Assembly: GCF_000243315.1 (NCBI RefSeq)
Contig: NZ_JH597768.1
Location: 265,467 to 329,466 of the forward strand
DNA length: 64,000 nt
Source of the DNA: Metallosphaera yellowstonensis MK1
Lineage (GTDB): Archaea; Thermoproteota; Thermoprotei_A; Sulfolobales; Sulfolobaceae
Direction: 5' to 3'
How positions within the stretch are numbered: position 1 is the stretch's first letter; each line of letters begins with the position of its first letter. The notes beneath the pieces were generated by a model. That model was not told the DNA's origin, made no database searches, and saw only the letters and a program-made list of their open reading frames with translations. The translations under genes were made by a program, and so were the position numbers. Below are positions 25,839 through 36,914 of the stretch, piece after piece.

Positions 25839-27461
25839 TTACGCCTTCATCAGTACGATAGATTCGAACTCAGGATCTATCTTCACATTAACTATCTTTG
25901 CCCCCTTGTTCTCCTCAGCCATGATGTCTTTCAATTGACCGTAAGTCTCAACGGTTATAGCCCCTAAGGAGTCTTCAAGTTGCTTATCTATTTCCACATA
26001 CCTTCCTGACTTACCCAACGTAGGTATGTCAGCCTTGCTCGTGTCCAGATAGGTCGCTCCACCGTCGTTAAGGATTAGGAGGGTTCCCCTTAATGATCTC
26101 CCGGAGAGAAACAGGCTGAGGTTCTTCTGTACCCCTGCCAGATCTGTTATCCCCAAGGCCCTCTCGTCTCCTGACACCGCTATTCCCGCCACTCCCAATC
26201 CCTTCTCTAATATACTCTCACTCGTGTGCCAGACTGGGGCTTCAATAGGTAGCCTAATTATATCGAAGGTTGCCGAGGAAAGGTCAACGAAGTATTTAGA
26301 AAACTGGAATTGTTGTAGTAACCTGGTCACATCGTAAGGCCATAAACCTGTGTGAGGTTTCATGGTGAACACTCTCCTGGACGCACTTACGGTAGACCTT
26401 ATTCCCCTGTCCTGTTTCTCTTTTATCTTCTGTTTCAACGCGTTAAGGAGTTCCTTCAGGAACAGCCCAGTGTCTGCCACTATGGGAACCTGAGGCATGA
26501 CTACCTTCCCTATATCCTCGCCATCTACGTTGTTTTGCATCACGAAACCCTTGAACTTCATGGACCAGCCAGCCGTAGATAACTGAGGGAGTCTTGAACC
26601 TAATACTAGTATGGAGTCGGCCTCCAGGAATAATTTCGAGGCGACGTCCGTAGCGAAGGCTCCAAGTCCCTCTCCAGCGAAGAGGGGATGTGAGGCAGGG
26701 AAGACGCCCTTTCCTCTTATCGTGGTTATCACTGGCGCATCCAGCAGCTCAGCCAATTCTAATAGATCCTTGTGAGCATTGGCTGCCTTCACGCCATATC
26801 CCGCAACTATCACTGGAAGCTTGGAGCTAACCAAAACCTCAGCCACTTTGGCAACTGTATTCTTATCTGGAGTCTTCCTCTCTGGTTTCTGTTCAGCCGT
26901 AGATAGAGGATACGCCTTTAGCTTGAAGAGGTCTTCCGCAATCTCTACTAGTGCGGGTCTAGCTCTATTACTAAGGGCCTCTTTATATCCCTTCTCCACA
27001 GTGACCGTAATCTCTTCAATGCTCACGGCTCTCTCCCTGAACTTAGTGACGGGAAGAAGTGATTGGGATACATCGTCAGGTGTTCTCAGTTCCCCAACTC
27101 TAGCCCTCCCCACGTCCTTATGGGATCTAACCGTAGAGATTATGAGAAGGGGAACTGAGTCAGCGTAGGATTGGGCGACTACGCTCATCCCCTCCAGAGC
27201 CAGAGTTCCGGGGACTAAAAGTACTACACCTGCGTCCCCAACGTCCCTGGCGTAAGAGTCTGCTAGAATGAGGGCGTCCCTTCCGTTTAACGTGAGGTCG
27301 ACCTGAACTTCGTATTGCTTTAATCTCTCTCGCAATACATCTGGAAGAGAGTGAGTGGAGAATATCCTCTTGACGCCTAACTCTTTCAGAACGTATGCTA
27401 CTGCTTCATCCCCGCTCATCTCCCTGCCCACAGTCTCTTCCTTCCTCTTAGGCTGGCTCAA
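25839..27461 (-). CDS. Divergent ThDP-dependent enzyme family protein (acetolactate synthase-like)
   Basis: 540 residues with the three-domain layout of acetolactate synthase/pyruvate oxidase relatives: an N-terminal Pyr domain, a central Rossmann-like domain ([14 protein letters not shown] near 215) and a C-terminal PP domain. The Pyr domain aligns at [20 protein letters not shown], but the activating Glu position appears to be Gly60. The ThDP motif is GDE...LND instead of GDG...NN. It may be an enzyme with altered chemistry, as glyoxylate carboligase also lacks this Glu, or a non-catalytic paralogue. TTG start; a TATA-like TTATATAA lies about 30 nt upstream. Confidence 0.75.
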   Translation of the reverse strand: MSQPKRKEETVGREMSGDEAVAYVLKELGVKRIFSTHSLPDVLRERLKQYEVQVDLTLNGRDALILADSYARDVGDAGVVLLVPGTLALEGMSVVAQSYADSVPLLIISTVRSHKDVGRARVGELRTPDDVSQSLLPVTKFRERAVSIEEITVTVEKGYKEALSNRARPALVEIAEDLFKLKAYPLSTAEQKPERKTPDKNTVAKVAEVLVSSKLPVIVAGYGVKAANAHKDLLELAELLDAPVITTIRGKGVFPASHPLFAGEGLGAFATDVASKLFLEADSILVLGSRLPQLSTAGWSMKFKGFVMQNNVDGEDIGKVVMPQVPIVADTGLFLKELLNALKQKIKEKQDRGIRSTVSASRRVFTMKPHTGLWPYDVTRLLQQFQFSKYFVDLSSATFDIIRLPIEAPVWHTSESILEKGLGVAGIAVSGDERALGITDLAGVQKNLSLFLSGRSLRGTLLILNDGGATYLDTSKADIPTLGKSGRYVEIDKQLEDSLGAITVETYGQLKDIMAEENKGAKIVNVKIDPEFESIVLMKA

Positions 27462-27505
27462 GACACATCCGTGATCATAACCTTTCGGAATTATATAAAC
27501 TTACG

Positions 27506-27619
<114 letters not shown>

Positions 27620-27677
27620 ATAAGATCATCATCATAAAAAATTATAAAGTAATTGCAGTTGTTCACTTGTGAGCTAG

Positions 27678-28241
27678 TTGATCTCTTTTGAAAAGATAGG
27701 AGATATATTAAGACAAATACAGGAACTAACGGACTTCGTGGTGATAGGGGACACAGTAGTGGAGCTGTCTCTAAATCGAAAGTCAACCGATAGTGACGTC
27801 GACTTGTTCCCGCTCGGTTTCAGCGTAATTGCTGAATACGATAGACTAACCCAGTTCGTGGAGAGACAGGGCTGGGACTTGGGATCCACTCCCATAGACA
27901 CCCCAAGGTTGGTGATACCATTGAATGACGAACAGCTACAGGTGGACCTCTATGAGAACATCCAGGACTTCTTCGTGCCTACTAAGATACTAGAAGAGGC
28001 AGAAACAAGGAAGATAGGTAAATGGGAGTTTAAGGTTGTGAAGCTTGAGGACTACATATTGCTCAAGGCTAACGCCTTCAGAGAGGAGGACGAGGAGGAG
28101 CTGAAGAGAATAGTTCAGCTAGTAGGGGAAAGAAAATTGAAAATAGACCTCGATACCCTCAACAGAAATGCAGAACTCTTTGAAGAAAACTCCAAGAGCG
28201 TGAGGGAGAGGTTGGCTTCCATAGGTTTTAAGCTTTCTTAG
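27678..28241 (+). CDS. Predicted nucleotidyltransferase-fold protein
   Basis: 187 residues. The sequence [24 protein letters not shown] (21-44) matches the G-x-x-x...D-x-D core of small nucleotidyltransferase-fold proteins, with a third acidic residue in LQVDLYENI near 94. [17 protein letters not shown] (113-130) is the following conserved helix region. Related proteins are often toxin or antitoxin NTases, but no HEPN partner gene is adjacent. Function unknown. The end overlaps the convergent L40e gene by 14 nt. Confidence 0.65.
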   Translation: MISFEKIGDILRQIQELTDFVVIGDTVVELSLNRKSTDSDVDLFPLGFSVIAEYDRLTQFVERQGWDLGSTPIDTPRLVIPLNDEQLQVDLYENIQDFFVPTKILEEAETRKIGKWEFKVVKLEDYILLKANAFREEDEEELKRIVQLVGERKLKIDLDTLNRNAELFEENSKSVRERLASIGFKLS

Positions 28242-28398
28242 TCGGTAGCTCCTTCTTCTTCGGTCTCAGGTTAGTGCTGTGACATCTCCTGCACTTTGTG
28301 GCCCTGATGGGGTTCAAAGCCCCACAGTTCCTACATACCTTCTTTATGAATACTCTCTGTTGAACTATTTGTAATTTTACAGGATCTGTTAGAGGCAT
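28228..28398 (-). CDS. rpl40e: 50S ribosomal protein L40e
   Basis: 56 residues. The protein begins [20 protein letters not shown] and has a four-Cys zinc ribbon (C-x2-C in VCRNCG, then CRRC) and a basic tail ending [10 protein letters not shown]. This matches archaeal/eukaryotic L40e, a zinc-binding protein of the large ribosomal subunit. In eukaryotes it is fused to ubiquitin; archaeal versions are free, as here. It is too short for a length-filtered gene search but is unmistakable. Confidence 0.93.
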   Translation of the reverse strand: MPLTDPVKLQIVQQRVFIKKVCRNCGALNPIRATKCRRCHSTNLRPKKKELPTKKA

Positions 28399-28467
28399 CT
28401 ATCTACCCAGTACTTATATATTGGACTAGATTCAAAAGTATTGCGGTAAAGGGAGTGTGGACTTGAT

Positions 28468-28974
28468 ATGAAAATTCCCCTTGATTATCTTTGTGTTCGG
28501 AGCGGTCTTCTTTGCGATCGTTGTCAGGGCCTAGTCGACTCTGGACAAGTGGAGCAATACGAAATTAAGGTCATGGAGGCTCTCTTGGATCTGGAGGAAG
28601 GTCAGTTCAAGGAACTGAAGGACGCAACTTATTACAAGGCCATTAGGTCTGGTAACTTGTTAATTTTACTAGTGGAAAGTCCTCCGTCCATCGATTCTTC
28701 CAAGTGGATTAAGATAGCTAAGGCCCTGCAGGATAAGCTCAGGGTTAAGGTGAGGATAGTAGAGAAGAGCAGTAGTATAAAGAACAGTGCAGTTCAGCTT
28801 CTGTCCCCAGCGAGAGTCCTTGGTGTGAACACGGTGTGGCTTCCAGATGGCTCCGTTCAATATGTGATAAGGGTAGCTAAGAACGAGAAAAGGCTCCTGC
28901 CAGCCGGAGCGGATGAGTTAGAGAACGCTCTATCAAAGATTCATGACACTAAAGTTAAGATAAGGGTTGAATGA
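28468..28974 (+). CDS. NusA-like KH-domain RNA-binding protein
   Basis: 168 residues. The N-terminus holds a zinc-knuckle-like C-x6-CDRC (residues 9-19), and the remainder resembles the KH-type RNA-binding fold of archaeal NusA-like proteins ([19 protein letters not shown] near 111-129). These are annotated as transcription elongation factors, but their role in archaea is unsettled. The gene overlaps aspS by 4 nt, a linkage that suits a translation or transcription role. Confidence 0.72.
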   Translation: MKIPLDYLCVRSGLLCDRCQGLVDSGQVEQYEIKVMEALLDLEEGQFKELKDATYYKAIRSGNLLILLVESPPSIDSSKWIKIAKALQDKLRVKVRIVEKSSSIKNSAVQLLSPARVLGVNTVWLPDGSVQYVIRVAKNEKRLLPAGADELENALSKIHDTKVKIRVE

Positions 28975-30263
28975 TGCTGAGGACACACTTCGTGGTACAA
29001 CTCTCCCCAGAATTGGAAGGCAAGGAAGTGACTTTGGCAGGATGGGTTCACAACCTGAGGGATCTGGGGGGAAAGAAGTTCATTCTCTTGAGGGATAAGA
29101 GCGGAATAGGCCAAATCGTAGTGGACAAGAACTCGCCCTCCTTCGAAATAACAAAGAGCCTGAGCCTAGAGTCGGTAATCCAAGTAAAGGGCAGAGTGAG
29201 GGCAGACAAGAGGGCCCCTAGAGGGGTAGAGGTAGCCTCAGAGGAGATAAAGGTATTAAGTTATGCAAAGGCACCTCTGCCTCTGGACGTAGCTGACAAA
29301 GTGAAGGCAGACATTGAGGTCAGGCTGAAGGAGAGGCTCCTGGACTTGAGAAGACAGGAGATGCAAGCAGTGATCAAGATCCAGTCCTCCGCTGTAAAGG
29401 TGTTCAGGGAAACCCTCTATAAGAACGACTTTCTCGAGGTATTCACCCCTAAGATAATAGCTACAGGTACGGAAGGGGGCGCACAGCTCTTTCCAGTTCT
29501 TTATTTTGGAAAAGAGGCTTTCTTAGCCCAGAGCCCACAGCTTTACAAGGAACTCCTGGCAGGTGCAGTAGAGAGGGTATTTGAGGTAGCTCCAGCTTGG
29601 AGAGCGGAGGAGTCAGACACGCCATATCACTTGGCTGAGTTCGTGAGCATGGATGTCGAAATGGCGTTTGCTGACTATAATGACGTCATGAAAATAGTGG
29701 AGGAAATTGTTGTCAACGTACTGGACTACGTGGCAAAGAATCACCAAGTTGAATTAGAAATCCTGAACCACAGGCTACCCTCGGTCATTAGGCCCATTAA
29801 GAGAGTCACTTACTCTGAGGCAATAGAAATACTTAAATCTCAAGGGATACAAATCAAATTCGGTGACGATATAGGTACTCCTGAGTCCAGGGTACTTAAC
29901 AAGGTCTTAGAGCAGGATCTGTATTTCATAACCGACTGGCCCGCCGCAGCTAGGCCCTTCTATACCAAGAGGAGAGAAGACAACCCAGAGCTTAGCGAGA
30001 GCTTCGACTTAGTGTACAGGTGGTTGGAGTTGGTGTCTGGAAGTAGTAGGAACAATACAAGGGATGTGCTAGAGCGGGAGCTATCCTCAAGAGGTCTTAA
30101 TCCCAAGAGCTTTGAGTTCTTCCTCAAGTGGTTTGACTACGGTATGCCTCCTCACGCTGGGTTCGGAATGGGACTTCAGAGGTTCATGTTAATGCTAACA
30201 GGTCAACAAAGCGTCAAAGAAGTGTCCCTGTTCCCAAGAGATAAGAAGAGACTCGTGCCCTAA
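28971..30263 (+). CDS. aspS: Aspartyl-tRNA synthetase, archaeal type
   Basis: 430 residues: an OB-fold anticodon-binding domain ([23 protein letters not shown]), then a class II catalytic core with [44 protein letters not shown] (motif 2) and [16 protein letters not shown] (motif 3). It lacks the bacterial GAD insertion. Archaeal enzymes of this type can be non-discriminating and charge tRNA-Asn too; that cannot be decided here. It overlaps the KH gene. Confidence 0.94.
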   Translation: MMLRTHFVVQLSPELEGKEVTLAGWVHNLRDLGGKKFILLRDKSGIGQIVVDKNSPSFEITKSLSLESVIQVKGRVRADKRAPRGVEVASEEIKVLSYAKAPLPLDVADKVKADIEVRLKERLLDLRRQEMQAVIKIQSSAVKVFRETLYKNDFLEVFTPKIIATGTEGGAQLFPVLYFGKEAFLAQSPQLYKELLAGAVERVFEVAPAWRAEESDTPYHLAEFVSMDVEMAFADYNDVMKIVEEIVVNVLDYVAKNHQVELEILNHRLPSVIRPIKRVTYSEAIEILKSQGIQIKFGDDIGTPESRVLNKVLEQDLYFITDWPAAARPFYTKRREDNPELSESFDLVYRWLELVSGSSRNNTRDVLERELSSRGLNPKSFEFFLKWFDYGMPPHAGFGMGLQRFMLMLTGQQSVKEVSLFPRDKKRLVP

Positions 30264-30333
30264 AGGAAATCGTTTTTAGCAAATTATTCATGTTGCTTTT
30301 AGTTCTGAACTAATCACTCACTTGGAGTTCGCC

Positions 30334-31422
30334 TCACGTATAATTTCTTGCGTCTCCCCCCAAGATCTCTGACAGCAGGATAGTGGCATACATCCCCCTA
30401 TCTAGCGAAAAGACTAAGGTGTTTTCCCTCAAGCTCAGTCCTCTAACTCTCATATATGCCTCTCTAGTGAGGTCTTTGAGGTTTAGGCCAAGTTGAGGAA
30501 CAGAGAGCGTCTCAACACCTTCCTCGTCGAAGAGTTCCCTACAATCCTTGTCGCACCTCTCCCTCCTTACGGTGACGGTCAATTTGTCTCCGTAGTTTAC
30601 GGAACCTTCCAGTAACTTCTTGGACAGTAACCTATTGAAGAGGTAACTTTGGTAAGACTCAACGAAGAACTTCAGAGGTACAAGTGATGCCTTGAGAGCT
30701 CGTACACAACTACCGCTCTTCCGTAGCTCCAGTAGCACTCGCCTCTCCTGCATGGGAATGTGACACGGTCCGTTCCCCTCATCCATGAAGTGAGCTCTGA
30801 ATCGTCTTATGTTCTCGTTTTCCCATATATAGGGAAAGCCCAGAATGAAGTATACCGCATTGCACCACTCTCCCTTGACAAGCATCTTCCCCACCACGTG
30901 AGTAGTTGGTCTCCTAGTTCCAAATCGTTGGTAACCTATGTACGCTGGTAGTACACCTTCCCTCACGATTGTCTCAACCCTCTTCCTGAGTTCTTCCTGG
31001 TTAGCTCCAATGAGATCTATCTCGAACATATTCCCTGTATGGTTAAGTTTACCCTGTGTATAGCCCAGGAACCTCAGGGAGAAGTTGTCCTCCTGGTACT
31101 CATCCAGGGATTTCTTTCTAGTGTAGATCAACTGTGAAGTGACCGCATTTGCGTCCTTTATGCCTAAATGAGAAGGCCTTTCCCCAAGTATTGAGGTCAG
31201 TTTGCGGATCATGGAAAAAAAGTCTAATCCAATCTTACGGAGCAAGTAAACAGCTAACTTTCCTGATGTATCTCCTCTCCACTCTGTGCAGGGTTTTCCG
31301 TCAACTTCCTCAATGACCCTGAAGCCGTGAGGCCTTGGGACGTTCACATCTAGCGGACTCCAATTATGAAATCTAACTTCTATACCTAACGCGACGTCCA
31401 AAAGGTTCTGGGCTCGGTACAA
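30334..31422 (-). CDS. truD: tRNA pseudouridine synthase D
   Basis: 362 residues of the TruD family: the catalytic Asp in LGIKDANAVTSQLIYTRK, IGYQRFGTRRPTTHVVGKMLV, FFVESYQSYLFNRLLSKKL and a divergent insertion domain. TruD isomerises U13 (U35 in some archaeal and eukaryal tRNAs). It lies 10 nt after pth2 on the same strand, so the two translation genes probably form an operon. Confidence 0.88.
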   Translation of the reverse strand: MYRAQNLLDVALGIEVRFHNWSPLDVNVPRPHGFRVIEEVDGKPCTEWRGDTSGKLAVYLLRKIGLDFFSMIRKLTSILGERPSHLGIKDANAVTSQLIYTRKKSLDEYQEDNFSLRFLGYTQGKLNHTGNMFEIDLIGANQEELRKRVETIVREGVLPAYIGYQRFGTRRPTTHVVGKMLVKGEWCNAVYFILGFPYIWENENIRRFRAHFMDEGNGPCHIPMQERRVLLELRKSGSCVRALKASLVPLKFFVESYQSYLFNRLLSKKLLEGSVNYGDKLTVTVRRERCDKDCRELFDEEGVETLSVPQLGLNLKDLTREAYMRVRGLSLRENTLVFSLDRGMYATILLSEILGGDARNYT

Positions 31423-31432
31423 CTTGTTCAGC

Positions 31433-31789
31433 CTACAGTAACTTCAGATCCCCAGTTATCCTATCTATGAGTTCGGAAGGAGCGGGACCTATGCCCCCAC
31501 AAGTTATCGTCCCTGGTTCGATCTGTGTTTTTCCAGCGTCCTGTATCACGTGTGTAGGGAGTCCCTCAATCCTGGCCTTCTCTATCCTAGCCAGGAGGTC
31601 ATCTAGGGAATTGGTCTTGACCACAACTTTAGGTTGACCAACTTCTAACCATCGTTCTAGCCATTCCCTCCAAGTCCTCCCGTCATTTAAGGAATCGAGG
31701 ACCAGAGATACGGCAGCGTGAGCGACCTGTGCTGCTATCTTACCCTTCCCCATCTCTAGATCGTTCCTCACAATAATGACCATCTTCAC
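31433..31789 (-). CDS. pth2: Peptidyl-tRNA hydrolase, archaeal/eukaryal type
   Basis: 118 residues, the full length for Pth2: KMVIIVRNDLEMGKGKIAAQVAHAAV, PKVVVKTNSLDDL, GLPTHVIQDAGKTQIEPGTITCGGIGPAP and a C-terminal GDLKLL. It releases peptides from stalled peptidyl-tRNA. The neighbouring truD and the opposite translation genes give a consistent context. Confidence 0.94.
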   Translation of the reverse strand: MKMVIIVRNDLEMGKGKIAAQVAHAAVSLVLDSLNDGRTWREWLERWLEVGQPKVVVKTNSLDDLLARIEKARIEGLPTHVIQDAGKTQIEPGTITCGGIGPAPSELIDRITGDLKLL

Positions 31790-32076
31790 AGTGGTCTCGG
31801 AGACATCTCACACGTCTTAAATTTATTTTAATTGGGGTTCAAGGAGGGCTTTAGATCTCCTCCGTGGGAAGTGAACGATACTCTCTTACAGAAGAGACCT
31901 TGCCATGTTAGGAGCATAGGCTGATGACTTAATCCCATGATGTAATCATACTGAGTCCACATGAAGGTGTAGAACATCTGAGATAACACCTGCCTCCTCC
32001 AGGGAAAATCACTCATTGAGGTAACTAATCAGATTTAATATTGCCCAATTCGCCGTTTACATCGGGTAGAATATTA
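31790..32076. other. Divergent intergenic region between pth2 and zinc-ribbon gene
   Basis: 287 bases with no believable protein gene. An AT-rich block (TTAAATTTATTTTAATT, 31816-31832) may be the pth2 promoter. A weak candidate for a C/D-box-like RNA is discussed among rejected items. AATCAGATTTAATATTGC (32026-32043) may carry the TATA of the downstream zinc-ribbon gene. Confidence 0.4.
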
Positions 32077-32274
32077 ATGTCCATGAGGCTGAGCTTAAGG
32101 GAGGAAGTAGAGCCCCCTCTATGCTCTAGTTGCGGGAAAATTATGCATCCCAGAGAGAAGGGGGCAATCTTCAACTGTCCCAACTGTGGTGAGGTTACCA
32201 TATACAGAGACATGTACTGCAGATTGCAGGGCGTTGAGTACGTGTGCCCCAAGTGTGGTTTCGTAGGTCCTTAG
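32077..32274 (+). CDS. Small zinc-ribbon protein (HVO_2753 type)
   Basis: 65 residues from ATG 32077 (or 63 from ATG 32083) with four Cys knuckles: CSSCGK, CPNCG, then YRDMYCRLQG and CPKCGFVGP. This is the compact double zinc-finger protein found upstream of the elongation factor 1-beta gene across archaea. It is presumed to bind RNA. Eight bases separate it from the aEF1B gene, consistent with an operon. The frame is open upstream to a TTG at 32041, which is unlikely as start. Confidence 0.82.
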   Translation: MSMRLSLREEVEPPLCSSCGKIMHPREKGAIFNCPNCGEVTIYRDMYCRLQGVEYVCPKCGFVGP

Positions 32275-32282
32275 GTGGGAAA

Positions 32283-32558
32283 ATGGCAGACGTGATGGTT
32301 GTACTTAAAGTGTTTCCCGAGGGAGACGAGACAGATCTAGACGTCGTATCAAAGAAGCTCCTAGATAAGTTGCCCGAGGGGTATAAGTTAGTGAGAAAGG
32401 AAACGGAGCCCATAGCCTTCGGTCTTAATGCGTTGGTGCTTTACATCTCAATGCCTGAAAGGACTGAAGGTGGTACTGACACTTTAGAAGAGTTAGCATC
32501 CTCAATAGAGGGAGTGAGCCACGCCGAGGTTGTAGGCATAACGAGGCTCGGGTTTTAA
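32283..32558 (+). CDS. ef1b: Elongation factor 1-beta (nucleotide exchange factor)
   Basis: 91 residues from ATG 32283: MADVMVVLKVFPEGDETDL, PIAFGLNALVLYISMPE and IEGVSHAEVVGITRLGF are diagnostic for aEF1B. It reloads EF-1alpha with GTP in the cytoplasm. The frame starts further upstream, but the family length and the conserved MADV start favour 32283. Confidence 0.93.
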   Translation: MADVMVVLKVFPEGDETDLDVVSKKLLDKLPEGYKLVRKETEPIAFGLNALVLYISMPERTEGGTDTLEELASSIEGVSHAEVVGITRLGF

Positions 32559-32599
32559 ATGAGTGTATAAGTTAATCTCTTTTATCTAGAGGTTCCTAA

Positions 32600-34924
<2,325 letters not shown>

Positions 34925-34930
34925 GAGCTG

Positions 34931-35161
34931 ATGTGGAGAGATGTACCGCTCTCTTTCTTAATACTTGAGAAACTACGTAAAGTTAACGGAAGCATCAGGG
35001 ACGAGGATCTCTATAAGGAAATAGGAAAGAGCACCAAGTACGAAATACCGTATGGTGATTTCCTCAGGGCTTTGATGTCGCTGGAGATACGGGGATACAT
35101 CAGCGTATCTTTAATAAGGGAAAACACAAGAATGATAACGTACCTGGGTGAAAAGGAATAG
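34931..35161 (+). CDS. Small winged-helix-like protein upstream of fen1
   Basis: 76 residues. Secondary structure reads as three helices then a beta wing (LRKVNGSIRDEDLYKEIGKSTKYEIPYGDFLRALMSLEIRGYISVS), typical of a small winged helix-turn-helix. It lies between cdc48 (6-nt gap) and fen1; its TAG stop overlaps the fen1 start as ATAG, so translation is probably coupled. Function unknown. Confidence 0.68.
   Translation: MWRDVPLSFLILEKLRKVNGSIRDEDLYKEIGKSTKYEIPYGDFLRALMSLEIRGYISVSLIRENTRMITYLGEKE
35147..35151 (+). promoter_or_regulatory. Ribosome-binding site supporting the fen1 ATA start
   Basis: GGTGA, complementary to the archaeal 16S rRNA tail (AUCACCUCC), lies 6 nt before the ATA at 35158. 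This spacing is normal and helps place the unusual start. Confidence 0.5.
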
Positions 35162-36210
35162 GAGTAGACCTCTCTGACTTAACGTCGGAGGTTAAGAGGG
35201 AGGTTAATCCCTCTGAACTAAGAGGAAAGAAGATAAGTATTGACGCATACAATGCCCTCTACCAGTTCCTTGCTGCCATAAGACAACCTGATGGAACTCC
35301 TCTCATGGACAGAAAGGGAAGAGTTACCAGTCACCTCAATGGAGTTTTCTATAGGACTGTGAACCTGATTGAGGAGGGTGTGATCCCTGTATATGTTTTT
35401 GACGGAAAACCCCCAGAGCTCAAAATGGAGGAATTAGAGAACAGGAGGAGATTAAAGGAGGAGGCTGAAAGGAAGTTAGTCAAGGCCAAGGAGCTGGGTA
35501 AGCTCGAGGAGATGAGAAAGTACTCCCAGATGTCGTCCAGATTAACAAAGGGGATGGCTGAGGAGAGCAAAGAGCTCCTGAGTAGGATGGGGGTTCCCAT
35601 AGTTAACGCCCCATCGGAGGGCGAAGCTGAGGCAGCTTACCTTAATTACAAGAATATTACCTTCGCAGCAGCGAGCCAAGATTACGATTCGCTCCTCTTT
35701 GGAGCCAAGAGACTAATCAGGAACCTGACTATCACGGGGAAAAGGAAACTGCCTAATAAAGACGTTTATGTAGAGATCAAGCCTGAAATGATAGAATTAG
35801 ACGAATTGCTCCGGAAACTAGGCCTGACAAGGGAACAGTTAATTGACGTGGCAATACTAATAGGGACTGACTACAACCCAGATGGAATAAAGGGAATAGG
35901 ACCTAAGACTGCCTATAAACTAATAAGGACTTACAAGTCGATAGAGGCGATAGACAGGAGAGAGCTCAATCCAGAACTAATCTACTTCGACTACAAAAAA
36001 ATAAGGGAAATCTTCCTTAAGCCTGAGGTCGTGGAGCCTAGCGAGAGTTTGGAGCTCAGAGATCCTGACAAAGAGAAGGTAACGGACATGTTGGTTGGGG
36101 AGTATGATTTCAATGAGGAGAGAGTTAAGAACGCCCTAGCGAGATTGGAGAAAGCTATCAGGGAGGTTAAGTCTCTCGGTAGGCAAACAGGGTTGGATCA
36201 GTGGTTTTGA
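35158..36210 (+). CDS. fen: Flap endonuclease 1, apparent ATA start codon
   Basis: 350 residues if started at ATA 35158, which reads (M)GVDLSDLTSEVKREVNPSELRGKKISIDAYNALYQ, exactly the conserved FEN1 N-terminus. No ATG, GTG or TTG occurs between the in-frame stop at 35149-35151 and the ATG at 35305, which would remove 49 residues including the essential N-terminal Gly and catalytic Asp of SIDAYNA. The nuclease core continues with SEGEAEAAY, ASQDYDSLLFG and IGTDYNPDGIKGIGPKTAYKLI (helix-hairpin-helix). A PCNA-binding box QTGLDQWF ends the protein. FEN1 removes 5' flaps in replication and repair. Confidence 0.9.
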   Translation: MGVDLSDLTSEVKREVNPSELRGKKISIDAYNALYQFLAAIRQPDGTPLMDRKGRVTSHLNGVFYRTVNLIEEGVIPVYVFDGKPPELKMEELENRRRLKEEAERKLVKAKELGKLEEMRKYSQMSSRLTKGMAEESKELLSRMGVPIVNAPSEGEAEAAYLNYKNITFAAASQDYDSLLFGAKRLIRNLTITGKRKLPNKDVYVEIKPEMIELDELLRKLGLTREQLIDVAILIGTDYNPDGIKGIGPKTAYKLIRTYKSIEAIDRRELNPELIYFDYKKIREIFLKPEVVEPSESLELRDPDKEKVTDMLVGEYDFNEERVKNALARLEKAIREVKSLGRQTGLDQWF

Positions 36211-36244
36211 ACGATTCATAAGGAGTGTTTAAATTCACTGTCAC

Positions 36245-36907
36245 GTGACTTTTACTGTGACGCTTTCCTCTAGGTACTTCCCCATCTTTCTTGATCTGAG
36301 CAACTTCAGGGTTCTAGTGATTGGAGGAGGTAAGGTAGGTACTAAGAGGGCTCTAAGATTCAAGGATTACGGGGCGAAGGTGACAGTAGTAACCCTACAG
36401 GTTTCCGAGGAACTTCAAAGGTCTGGGATAGAGCTAATCATAAATGACGCCAGGAGCCTCGTTGATGATATCTCTAAGTACGACATCATTGTAACTGCCA
36501 CTAACGATAGGGAACTGAACTCGATGATTTGTAGGAGAGCTATTGAGATGCGGAAATTATGCAATAATCCGACCAACCCGAAGGACTCCAACTTCATTGT
36601 GCCCATCTTCTATGAAGATGGGGACATAGCCATCGCAGTGAGTACCATGGGGAAGTCTAGCATAGTGTCAAAACTGATCCTCGATCAGGCGTTGAATATG
36701 TTGAGGAGTAATGAAAGCATAATGTTGTCACTCAAGGCCATGGCAAAAGTGAAGGAGATACTCAAGGCTAGGGTTTCTGATCCTTCTTTGAGATATACCC
36801 TCTATCATAAGATCTTTGAGGATGAAGAGTTTGAACGGCATATTAATAACGGCGAGATTGATAGTGCAATAAGGAGGGCGGAGGAGATAATGAATGAGGT
36901 CAGTTAG
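36245..36907 (+). CDS. Precorrin-2 dehydrogenase / sirohydrochlorin-type (CysG N-terminal, Met8p-like)
   Basis: 220 residues: [29 protein letters not shown] is the NAD-binding opening of the Met8p/CysG(B) family, followed by [17 protein letters not shown] and [33 protein letters not shown]. It oxidises precorrin-2 to sirohydrochlorin, leading to siroheme. It heads the hem cluster and overlaps hemA by some 14 nt if hemA starts early. The uroporphyrinogen methyltransferase is not in this window. Confidence 0.9.
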   Translation: MTFTVTLSSRYFPIFLDLSNFRVLVIGGGKVGTKRALRFKDYGAKVTVVTLQVSEELQRSGIELIINDARSLVDDISKYDIIVTATNDRELNSMICRRAIEMRKLCNNPTNPKDSNFIVPIFYEDGDIAIAVSTMGKSSIVSKLILDQALNMLRSNESIMLSLKAMAKVKEILKARVSDPSLRYTLYHKIFEDEEFERHINNGEIDSAIRRAEEIMNEVS

Positions 36908-36914
36908 CGACCTA

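Noticed and set aside
31921-31981. Possible C/D-box sRNA (CTGATGA, CTGA, ATGAAGG-like, CTGA) upstream of the zinc-ribbon gene
   Set aside because: The C to D' spacing is 23 nt rather than about 11, box C lacks the leading purine and box C' is poor; too weak without structure or expression data.
31828-32016. 62-residue minus-strand ORF in the pth2 upstream gap
   Set aside because: Unbiased codon use, no conserved motif and no ribosome site; likely chance.
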